DNA of 64,000 bases from Medakamo hakoo (lineage: Eukaryota > Chlorophyta > Trebouxiophyceae > Coccomyxaceae): positions 372,001 to 436,000 of the forward strand of contig CP089459.1 of the NCBI GenBank assembly GCA_026636295.1. Reading direction: 5' to 3'. The notes below the pieces were generated by a model that saw nothing but the letters and a program-made list of their open reading frames with translations, ran no database searches and was not told the origin of the DNA. Below, piece by piece: positions 45,898 through 54,118 of this stretch. Each line of letters opens with the position of its first letter. Positions within the stretch are counted from its first letter, which is position 1. Position numbers and translations under genes: made by a program.

Positions 45898-48036
45898 TTA
45901 CGCCCCACCACCCAGCCGGGACGGCGGCGTGGCCCCACGCGGCGGGCGGCCGCCACCGCCGGACCGGCGCCGCGCCTCCCCGCTCGGGCGGTGCATTTCG
46001 CGCGCAGCAGCCTCGAGCTGGCTGTGGGACAGGGCCGCGCGCGCCATGGCTGCCGCCAGGCCGTGCGCCGGGTCCAGCACGGGTTCATCACCCTCATCGT
46101 CATCATCCTCGGCGTCGCCCGCGTCGGACGCCGGGCGGCCGCCGGGCGTGGGCGCCGCACTCGACTCAACGCCGCCCGGCCCGCCGCCGCCACCATCGCC
46201 CGACTCGCCGCCGCCGCGGGCCAGGCGGAGTGGTGGTGGGGCCAGGGCCTGCGCCTCTGCTGCGGCTTCCCCGCCCGCGTCGCTGGCCCCATCCACACCC
46301 TCAGGCGCCGCCACGGCGTCGTCGGGTTGGGATGCGTCGTCGTCGTCGTCGTCGCTGACCAGGCCGCCGCCGTTTCCGTTTTCCGGCGGCGGCGCGCGGG
46401 CCAGGTTGCCCGCGGGCGACGCGGCCGGCGCGTTGGAACGCGGCCGCGGCGGCTGTGGAGGGGGTGGTGGAGGCGGGGGCGACGGGGCTGCCCCCGCCCG
46501 CCCGCCGTCGTCGCTGCCGCCGCCGGCGCGGCCGCCGCCGTCCAGGTTGCCGTTGTCGGGCAGGGCGAGCGCGAGCGTGTGGCGCCCGCCCGCCGACACG
46601 CACACCGCGTGCCACCGCCCGGGCCCGCCCGGCAGGCGCACGCGGACGGGCGCGTGGCGGTCGGCCTCATCGCCCGTGCCCAAGCGGCCAAAAGAGCCGC
46701 GGCCCCAGGCGTAGATGGTCCCGTCGGCGGTGAGCGCGACGGTGTGCGTGCCGCCGGCGCTCGCCTGGACGACGCCCGCCCCGTCCAGCGCGGCCAGCCG
46801 CGTCGCGCGCAGGCGGGACGCCCCGCCCTCCGCCGCGCCCAGGCCCAAGCGTCCGTACTCGCCCCGCCCCCACACGTGCACGCCGCCGTCGGTGCCCAGG
46901 GCCAGGGAGTGCCACCCGCCCGCGCCGACGTCGGCGACGGGCTCGCCCTCCAGGCCCGCCACGGGCGCGGGCGCGACGGCGGGCGACGTGTCGCCCGTGC
47001 CCAGCTGGCCGAAATCGTTGGCGCCCCAGGCGTAGACCGCGCCGTCGACGGTCAGGGCCAGCGTGTGGAACGCGCCGCACGCGACTTTGGCCACGGGCGC
47101 GGGGACGGGGATGGGGCGGGGCGCGCGCGACAGCACGACCGAAAAATCGCCCCACGGCTCGCCCCACACCCACACGTCGCCCGCCGCGGTCAGGGCGGCG
47201 GACTGCATGCCGCCGGCCGACACTTGGACGACTTCCAGGTCGGGGACGACGGGGATGGGCGACGCCACGTCCCGGCCTTCGGCCCCCGCGGCGGCGGGCG
47301 TGGAGGGCGCCGACGATTCGGGCGCCGGCGCGGCGACGCCCGCGGCGGTCCACCCGCCGCGCCCGCCCGGCGCGCCGGCGCCGGACGAGGGCACGGCCGG
47401 GCGGGGGGCGGGCGGGAAGCCGCACTGGCCGTACTCGTTGCCGCCCCACGCCCACGCGCGGCCCGCCTCGTCGACCGCGAGGCAGTGCCACCCGCCCAGG
47501 GCGGCCTGGACGATGCGCGTGTCGCGCAGCGCGCCCGCGACGCGCCGGGGTTTGGGGCCTGGCGCGCAGTCGCCGTGGCCGAGCGTGCCGCGCGCGTTCC
47601 AGCCCCAGGTCAGCAGGCGGCCGTCGGCGTCGATGGCGAGGGAGCCGCGCGAGCCGGCGACGAGCGGCGACCGCCCAAACTCGCGCCCGCGGAAGCGGGT
47701 GCCCAGCAGCGCTTCCACGACTTTGGGGGCCAAGACGTCGTCGCGCGCATCCAGGCCGAGCTGGCCGTCCTCGGAGACGCCTGTGTACGCGGCGGAGTCG
47801 TGTGAGAGTGTGTGAGCATCTTCCCCGCTTCCCAGGCGACGACAGGAGGGGGGGGGGGCGGCGGTGGTTCTGGGGCGCGCGCAACACACGAACCCCAAAA
47901 ACGCAAACGCACCCCACCCAAACACGACGGCCTCGATGGGCGGGGCCGCGGCAAAGGCGGGCAGGTCGCGGGCCAGGGCGCCGGCCGTGCCTGGCCCGCT
48001 GGACGCCATGCTGCGGATGGAGGGCGCGCGGTCCAT
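45898..48036 (-). CDS. RCC1-repeat beta-propeller protein
   Basis: Exons 47913-48036 and 45898-47780 encode 668 aa; the 132-bp intron (GTGCGT donor) joins VVFGWG to VSEDGQLGLD within the first repeat. About seven RCC1 repeats fill residues 35-450: LLTWGWNARGTLGHGD, AWAWGGNEYGQCGFP, AALTAAGDVWVWGEPWGD, AVYAWGANDFGQLGTGD, GVHVWGRGEYGRLGLG and TIYAWGRGSFGRLGTGDEAD. The C-terminal 200 residues are low complexity (Gly, Pro, Asp) with acidic runs. RCC1 propellers serve as Ran exchange factors, UVR8-type photoreceptors or scaffolds. The Trp-rich GWRHT pattern of UVR8 is not evident, so I give only the family. The ATG at 48036 is chosen because upstream in-frame codons start with TTG. Confidence 0.85.
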   Translation of the reverse strand: MDRAPSIRSMASSGPGTAGALARDLPAFAAAPPIEAVVFGWGAFAFLGFVCCARPRTTAAPPPSCRRLGSGEDAHTLSHDSAAYTGVSEDGQLGLDARDDVLAPKVVEALLGTRFRGREFGRSPLVAGSRGSLAIDADGRLLTWGWNARGTLGHGDCAPGPKPRRVAGALRDTRIVQAALGGWHCLAVDEAGRAWAWGGNEYGQCGFPPAPRPAVPSSGAGAPGGRGGWTAAGVAAPAPESSAPSTPAAAGAEGRDVASPIPVVPDLEVVQVSAGGMQSAALTAAGDVWVWGEPWGDFSVVLSRAPRPIPVPAPVAKVACGAFHTLALTVDGAVYAWGANDFGQLGTGDTSPAVAPAPVAGLEGEPVADVGAGGWHSLALGTDGGVHVWGRGEYGRLGLGAAEGGASRLRATRLAALDGAGVVQASAGGTHTVALTADGTIYAWGRGSFGRLGTGDEADRHAPVRVRLPGGPGRWHAVCVSAGGRHTLALALPDNGNLDGGGRAGGGSDDGGRAGAAPSPPPPPPPPQPPRPRSNAPAASPAGNLARAPPPENGNGGGLVSDDDDDDASQPDDAVAAPEGVDGASDAGGEAAAEAQALAPPPLRLARGGGESGDGGGGGPGGVESSAAPTPGGRPASDAGDAEDDDDEGDEPVLDPAHGLAAAMARAALSHSQLEAAAREMHRPSGEARRRSGGGGRPPRGATPPSRLGGGA

Positions 48037-48136
48037 TGGTGAAAACAATTCGGTTCTGGTCGGGCCGATGGGCGCGGCCGCGCGGTGCTTTCATTCCCTC
48101 TCTCCACTGCGAGGGAGTGTGCGGCGACACAGGGGC
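48037..48136. promoter_or_regulatory. Divergent promoter region, RCC1 protein / TsaE
   Basis: 100 bp between divergent ATGs; an in-frame upstream ATG for TsaE at about 48067 would shrink the gap to 30 bp. Contains CAATTCGG-like AT-richer sequence next to the RCC1 start. Confidence 0.35.
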
Positions 48137-49183
48137 ATGCGGCCCGCCGCCGCCCCGGTTTCAGCACCCGCCTCCATGCCGCCGCCCGCGCTGAGGGCGA
48201 CCGTGCACCGTGCCCTGGCCGCGAGCGCCAGGCGCTTGGCGGGCAGTGGTCCCGCCACGAGGCGGCCGCCCTGTCCCACGCTGCCGCCGCCCGCACGCGC
48301 GGCGCTGGCCGCCCCGGCCGGCCGAGGCGCCGCCTCGTCCACGGCCGCCTCCGCCGCCTCCGCCGCCTCTGCCGCCACCTTCCTGGCGGCCACAGAGGCC
48401 GCGACCGCCCGCCTGGCCGAGCTGACAGGCGGCTACTCACCCGCCTCCGCCGCCGCCGGCGTGCCGCGCCCGGCGCCGGGCGACACGTACGCCCTGACCG
48501 GCGGCGTCGGCGCGGGCAAGTCGGCCTGGGCGCGCGGCTTCATCCGCGGCGCCGCCGGCGAGCCCGACCTGCCCGTCCCCTCCCCCACGTACCTGCTACA
48601 CAATGTGTACGACGAAGTGGACGGCCCGGCCATCCACCACTTTGACCTGTACCGCCTGGCCGGCGCGGGCGGCGACCGGGTGAGTGGGGGTGGGGGTGGG
48701 AGGCGTGAGGGCGGCGCCTCTCCACCACCCACGCCCACCCCCTCCACTGGCCTGGACGCCTTTGACGTCGACCGGACGGGCCTGGCAGACGCGCTGTCAG
48801 GTGGTGTCTCCCTGATCGAGTGGGCGGACCGCCTGGGCCCGGGCGGGCCGGCCGGAGCGGTGGGCGGTGGTGGTGGTGCGCCCGCGCCCGCCGCCACCCC
48901 CGCACCGTCCGTCATCGAGGTGGCCATCGACGCCCTGTCGGCGGATGAAGCGGCGGGCCTGGCAGCGCGCGTCCTGGCGGGCGACACCACCCGTGGAAGG
49001 GAGGAGGAGGACGGCGACGGCGGGACGGACCTGTACACCGACGCCCGGCCGCGAGCGGTGCGGTTGCAGGCGGTGGGCGGAGGAGGAGACGGCCGGGCGA
49101 CGACGCGCATCGCGGCCGTCGCGGCCGCCGTGGAGGCAGGGGCGGGTGGGACCGGCCTGGCACTCGTAGCATTAGAGGCGTGA
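48137..49183 (+). CDS. TSAE: tRNA t6A biosynthesis ATPase TsaE (organellar)
   Basis: A single exon of 348 aa. TsaE is a P-loop ATPase that drives turnover of the TsaD complex making N6-threonylcarbamoyladenosine at tRNA A37 in bacteria and organelles. Residues 1-85 are Ala/Arg/Pro-rich, as in a targeting sequence. The core has TYALTGGVGAGKSAWARGFI (Walker A), PSPTYLLHNVYDE, IHHFDLYRLAGAGGDR and GGVSLIEWADRLG. A 23-codon insert (from 48680) sits between LYRL..GGDR and LDAFDVDRTGLADAL; it begins GTGAGT like an intron but has no AG at its far end. The Glu/Gly-rich C-terminus is longer than in bacteria (~150 aa). An ATG at 48067 in the same frame is an alternative start. Confidence 0.9.
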   Translation: MRPAAAPVSAPASMPPPALRATVHRALAASARRLAGSGPATRRPPCPTLPPPARAALAAPAGRGAASSTAASAASAASAATFLAATEAATARLAELTGGYSPASAAAGVPRPAPGDTYALTGGVGAGKSAWARGFIRGAAGEPDLPVPSPTYLLHNVYDEVDGPAIHHFDLYRLAGAGGDRVSGGGGGRREGGASPPPTPTPSTGLDAFDVDRTGLADALSGGVSLIEWADRLGPGGPAGAVGGGGGAPAPAATPAPSVIEVAIDALSADEAAGLAARVLAGDTTRGREEEDGDGGTDLYTDARPRAVRLQAVGGGGDGRATTRIAAVAAAVEAGAGGTGLALVALEA

Positions 49184-49483
49184 CGTGCAAAGAAAAGGCA
49201 AGGCATGTTCGATTTTCATTCGCTCTCTCCATCCATTCCCTCCGCGCACTGCCCCTCTCATTTTTCGGAAAAAGACACGCACGCACACACTCCCTCCCTC
49301 GCTCTCTCGCTCTCTCTCCATCCCCGCACACACATACACACACGACCACACACGCACACACAGGCTGAGCGGGGAAAAGAAAAAAGGATGTAAAAGAAAG
49401 GCTGGCCAAGCTAACAAAGGAAAAAGAAGAAAGGGACAGGTTTTTTTCTCTAACGCGCGCACACGACCCGGGGAAGAAACTGT
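49184..49483. other. Convergent 3' region with CA/CT simple repeats
   Basis: 300 bp between the TsaE and PPK kinase stops. Mixed CA- and CT-rich simple sequence fills about 49275-49362, and AT/A-rich sequence about 49375-49450. No gene seen; probably the 3' UTRs of both genes. Confidence 0.5.
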
Positions 49484-52189
49484 TCAAGACACCGTCCGCC
49501 CGTACGCGACGCCGGCGATGTACAGGTTCTTGGCCCACTTGTCCTTGACGTGCGTGGACGGGAAGGCCGACGTGCGCAGCGTTTCCTGGGTCTCGTCCAT
49601 CGGGCGGCGGCGCGGCACCGACAGCACAAACGCGGCCTGGTCGGGCGTGGCCGCGCACGACGTGATGCGGAAGCCCGCGTCCCAGCGCCTGTGGATGCCC
49701 TCTGACGCGTACTGGAAGTCCAGCTCCACGCACTGGTCGACGAAACCCGCGTTGCGGGACATGACGACCGCCCAGCGGGTGTGCGAGGTCGCCATGGCCG
49801 TCACGTAAAAGCCTTCCTTCCACTTTTTGTTGATCCACTTGAAGGGGAAGGAGTCGGAGACTTTGTAGGATTGTTGGGTGTACGGCGTGCCGCGCGACAT
49901 GACGACCAACGACGACCCGGACGCGGCGCCGGCCATGGCCGTGATGTAAAAGCCGTCCTCCCACTTCTCCATGATCCATTCCTTGGGCAGGAACTGGGAG
50001 GACAGTTCGTAGACTTGGGCGGAGAAGCCCGTGCCCGCGTCCATGATGAGCGCCCACAGCTCCTGGCAGCAGGCGACCGAGGAGATGAACAGGCCGTCGT
50101 CGTTGCCCTTGTCCACGTGCTGCTCGACGCGCGTATTGGCGACGTTGTAGTGGTACCGCTGCTTCATCGGGCGGTGCGCGTTGTAGACGGTGATCCACTG
50201 GGCGGCGGGCATGCCCAGCCGGATCTTTTTCTTGGGGACGATGTCCGGGTCGGCGGTGCCGGGGGCGGGCGGGGCGGCGCCGGCGGCGCCCGCACCGCCG
50301 GCGTCCGCGGACGGAGCCGCGCCGGCCCCGCCCGCCGCGTCGCGGCCGCGCTTCTGGCCCACGCGCGACGCGGGCGGGCCGTCGGTCAGGACGGGGCGGG
50401 AGGGCCCCGGCCCACCGCACAGCGGCTCGAACAGGGCGGCGTACGCGGCGTACTTGGGCTCCTCGTCAAACTTCAGGTTGATGACGGCCTCCGTGAACAG
50501 GCGGAAGGCTTGGGGCGTGTACCGGCACAGCAGCTCGGCGGACGTCGCCATCTTCTTCTTGCAGACGAGGAAACCCTTGTTGTCGCCCTGGTAGCCCTGC
50601 CAGGGCAGGCGGCCCTTCAGCAGGAAGAGCAGCGTGTAGGCCAGGGACTCCAAGTCGTCGCGGCGGGACGCCGTCCGCCCCAGGTGGGCGTGGACCGACG
50701 CGTACCGCACCGTGCCCCGAAACACGTCGGGGCGCTGGTCGTACTCCACGTGCGTGCCGCAGACGGAATCGCGCCACCGGGTGGCCAAGCCCAGGTCCAC
50801 CAGGTACAGGCGCTTCTCGTTCGGGGAGGCGGGTGGGCCCATCAGGAAGTTTTCGGGCTTGACGTCGCCGTGGACGTAGCCCTTGAGGTGCAGCTTTTCA
50901 AGGATGGTCAGCGCTTCGACGGCGATGCACGCCACCATTTCCTGGGACATGACCTGGCCCTGGGAGTTCCAGACGTCCCACAGGGAGGGGCCGAGGACGT
51001 CCATGACCTGGGCGTGGGGAGTCGGTGGGTGGGCGTGGGCGGGTGGGTGGGTGGGAGGGTGCAGAGCGTGCGCGCGTGAAGCAAAAAAAAAAATAGAGTG
51101 TACGCGCGAGCGGGACGGGAGGAAGGTCGCGCGTGCTTCTTTCGTGGCTCTCCCCCTTCCGTCCATCAACGCACCATGACGTAGTAGTCGCCCTGTCGCC
51201 CCTTGAAGTGGACGCGCGGGATGCCGTGGATGCCCCCCAGCGAGGAGTAGACGGACCACTCGTACGGCGGGCCGTAGTTGCACCCCTTCGACGACCGGTG
51301 CTCAAACTTCAGCGCGACCAGGTTGGCGTTCGGCCCGTCCTTGTCCTTGGTCTGCTGGGTGCGGCGGCCGACGAAGACCTGGCCGAAGCCGCCCTTGCCC
51401 AGCTTGCGCTCGACCAGGTAGACGGGGGAGCCGCCGACTTGGCACTGTTGTGTGGTGGTGGGGCGTGTTTGGTGCGAGTGGTGGGATGGCAAGGTGAGGT
51501 CAGGTTGGCGCGAGGGAACGAGCCGCCGAGGGGGGGGTCGAGGGCGCCCCCCCCCCCCCCTTCCCGGCATTGCAGCGCAGCGGCGTGGGAGTGTGCAGCC
51601 GCCCGCGGCACTGGGCACCCCTCCCACACCCTCCACCGCTCCACGGGCGGCGTCGCACGACTGCCCTGCCACCTTCAGGCGGGCGCTTGACGCGTCCGAG
51701 GCGAGGCGCGCCCCTCAAAACGCGCGGCGAAACAACACCGATGCCTGGTGCAGCTGCGTTCGGTTCGGGGGGCTCGTCTCCCCACGCCCCGCGCCACCGC
51801 ACCTTTTCCGGCAGGGGCGCCGTGGACGCCTCCTCCTCCTTCTTGGCGACGGCCACGTTGTCCGCGCCCGCCGAGGGCGGCTTGTGGTCGGCGGCTGCCG
51901 CGGGCGCGGGCGGGGCGGCCTCGGCTTTGGGTTCGGGCGCAGGCGCATCGCCTGCGCCGCCCGCGTCGCCGCCCGCGTCACCCGCGGCGGCGGCGGCGGC
52001 CGCGGCCGCGCCGGGCGAGGTGTTGACATCGGCCTCGTCCCCGCCGTTGGCAGGCGAGGCGGGCGGCCGGGATTTACGGCCGCCGGCGGGCGCTTTTCCT
52101 GACGGTTGCGGCGCGCCCGTCGCGCCGCCGGCCTGGGCGGCCAGCGCGGCCTGGGCGGCCAGGGCAGCCTGACGGGTGGGCCGCGGCAT
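49484..52189 (-). CDS. Plant-type casein kinase 1-like kinase (PPK / MUT9-like)
   Basis: Three exons (51803-52189, 51175-51444, 49484-51007), all phase 0, encode 726 aa. PPK/MLK kinases phosphorylate histone H3 and photoreceptor partners; the Chlamydomonas relative MUT9 is needed for gene silencing. Exon 1 is a disordered Ala-rich, acidic/basic N-terminus. Exon 2 starts the kinase: [46 protein letters not shown]. Exon 3 continues [44 protein letters not shown] (DLG for DFG), [15 protein letters not shown] and [21 protein letters not shown] nuclear-signal-like KKKIR follows near 450. The C-terminal 250 residues are the PPK-specific beta-propeller-like domain with repeats such as [12 protein letters not shown] and [12 protein letters not shown]. 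Confidence 0.95.
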
Positions 52190-54118
52190 GGCTGGATGTG
52201 AGTGTGGTGCGCTTGTGTCGCCCTGCGTTTAGCGAGGCGGGTTGTGTGCGGGCGGACGAGGAATTGCTCCGCCTCGAGTTGAAGAAGTGAGAGTCGACGA
52301 CGGAGCGAGAGAGACGACGACAGAGCGAAGAAAACTCAACCACTCTCTCTCAACACATAAAAAAATGCTCGGGACTCGACCCCGCCGCCCTAGTCCCGCC
52401 TCCTTCCTCCTCTCGAGTCACCCATGCCAACCTGTTGTGTGTGTGTGTGAGAGAGAGGGAGGGAGAGAGGATTGGGAGCTGTGAGACGCAGCACCCCTTA
52501 CCTCTCCGCATCCATCACAACTTTCTCCGGGATTTTTTTTTCTCCTCCTCCTCCTCCATTCCGTCTCGTCCGCTGTTGCGGGATCAGAGTGGTGCATGAA
52601 ACGGTGTCGCTCATCGTGGGCACAACGAGGGCCCACCCCGAAACAAGGGCGGGCCAGGCCACACACATAAAAATGAGACTCAGATCAGGTCTGTAAAGGT
52701 GAAAATTTCATATCGATCATCACTTCCCGCGCGCGAGGCGACGGACGGACGGACGGAGGTGGAGGAGCACGGGCGAGCTGGGGACGGCCCGCGACCGGAG
52801 CGGCGCCGACCATCCTAGCGAGCGAGTGCTGGACGGAGGATGGAGAGCGAAAAAAAAAAGCCGGATGGATGGATGGATGGATGGATGAAGGAAAAAAAGA
52901 CCGACGACGCACCTCTCTGTCTCTAAAACTGCGCGCTGCGTGCCTACCTGCACCTGGTGGATGTGTGTGGGCCCATGCGATGGAGAGAGAGAAAAAACTC
53001 GCAAGGCCTGGGGGGGAGGGGCGTCAGCGAAACGAGAGTAAGCCCCGTCGTGTGTGGCGGGTTGGGTCCCCGCTGGCACACATAACTGTGGAACTGCGGA
53101 AAAACGCAATGGCGAGCTGCCCGCCGGCGTGCGTGCCGAAGCCCGACGCACGGCGGGGTCCGGCCCTTTCGGGGTGGCACTTTCTGCCGCGTCGCCCGGG
53201 GACTTTCGCCCGGTGGAGAAACGCCCTGCGATGAGAAACAAACCCGCCGGCCATGGGTGCGAGGTTGGAGGCCTCTGCGCCCCACGGCAACGGCAGGCGA
53301 GGGCGCCACCGAGGTGGCCCTTCGTGCTGCGCCCCTTGCCTTTTGGGTGCCATGTGTTCATGTGTCTAACGGCGGCATCGCGGGCCTGGGAGTGTGTGTG
53401 GGCGGACGGACGTGAGAAGATGTTGGGGAGGTTGCGCCCAGACGGGGAAAAAACACGAAGACAAAAACAAAGAGCCGTAGCAGATCGTGGTGCATGAGAG
53501 TGCGTCGTCAGGGGAGGCGTGTTAAAAGCACATCTCTCTCGGAACGAGCATGTTGATTCTATAGAGTCATTCTCGGTGTCATCATCCGGCTTGGGGGGGC
53601 GTGGCGGGGAAAAGGGAAAGGGGCGGAAAACGCATGCGGCGGCTGGTCCTAGTAACGCGCCGCCGTGCTTGCGTGCGGTGTGGCCGGCCCGTCCGCTCAT
53701 GCGTTGCTTCGGGCATGACGAGGCCCAGGCAAACCGCCCGCAAGGTTTGGAGGGGGAGGGGGGGGGGAGGGAGGATGGCCGATACGCACCTCGTTTTTTT
53801 TTGCAGAGCCGTCGAAAACGAAAAGGCGCAGTGTTTTTTTTTTCGCATCCACTGCCCAGACTCGCTATCAGCGCGCAATAAAAAAAGGGGGCAGCGAGAG
53901 GTGCGGCCGCACGCCCCTCCTGGACTCTCGCACTCCCGGTTTTCCTCGCACTGAGCGGGCAGAGGGCGTGTCTGCGCACGCACCCGCACTCTCACCAGCC
54001 CGCTGAGAGAGTCGGACACAGCCCCGTTTTTCGCTTGCGGCGGCGCGGGTTTCGCGCGCGAAACCGCTCACCAATGGATGGATCAGCGGACGGCCGTCCA
54101 TCCATCCGACCAAAAACC
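52190..54118. other. 1.9-kb gene-free gap between PPK and SNF2 genes
   Basis: This is by far the largest intergenic stretch and is visibly less GC-rich than its surroundings. It contains purine-rich leaders near both starts, a TG/GA block (about 52436-52470), an AT-rich island (52669-52724), ACGG and GGAT tandem repeats, A/T homopolymers (about 52851-52860, 53791-53798, 53835-53843) and several short open frames that look non-coding (rich in Pro/Arg/His/Ser with no domain). Two divergent promoters must lie here. Stem-forming stretches near 53110-53350 could belong to a non-coding RNA, but I could not match any known RNA class. Confidence 0.6.
52863..52888. repeat. (GGAT)n microsatellite
   Basis: About six perfect GGAT units within the PPK-SNF2 gap, directly after an A10 run. 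Confidence 0.9.

Noticed and set aside
52669-52700. ACCTGATCTG on the minus strand, similar to part of the TPP riboswitch
   Set aside because: The other conserved parts (CTGAGA before it, TAATACCAGC after it) are missing, and neither neighbour is a thiamine gene.
52720-53979. 419-codon minus-strand frame in the large gap
   Set aside because: Sequence is low complexity, rich in Ser/Pro/Arg/His, with translated simple repeats (HPSIHPSI); no signal, domain or good start.
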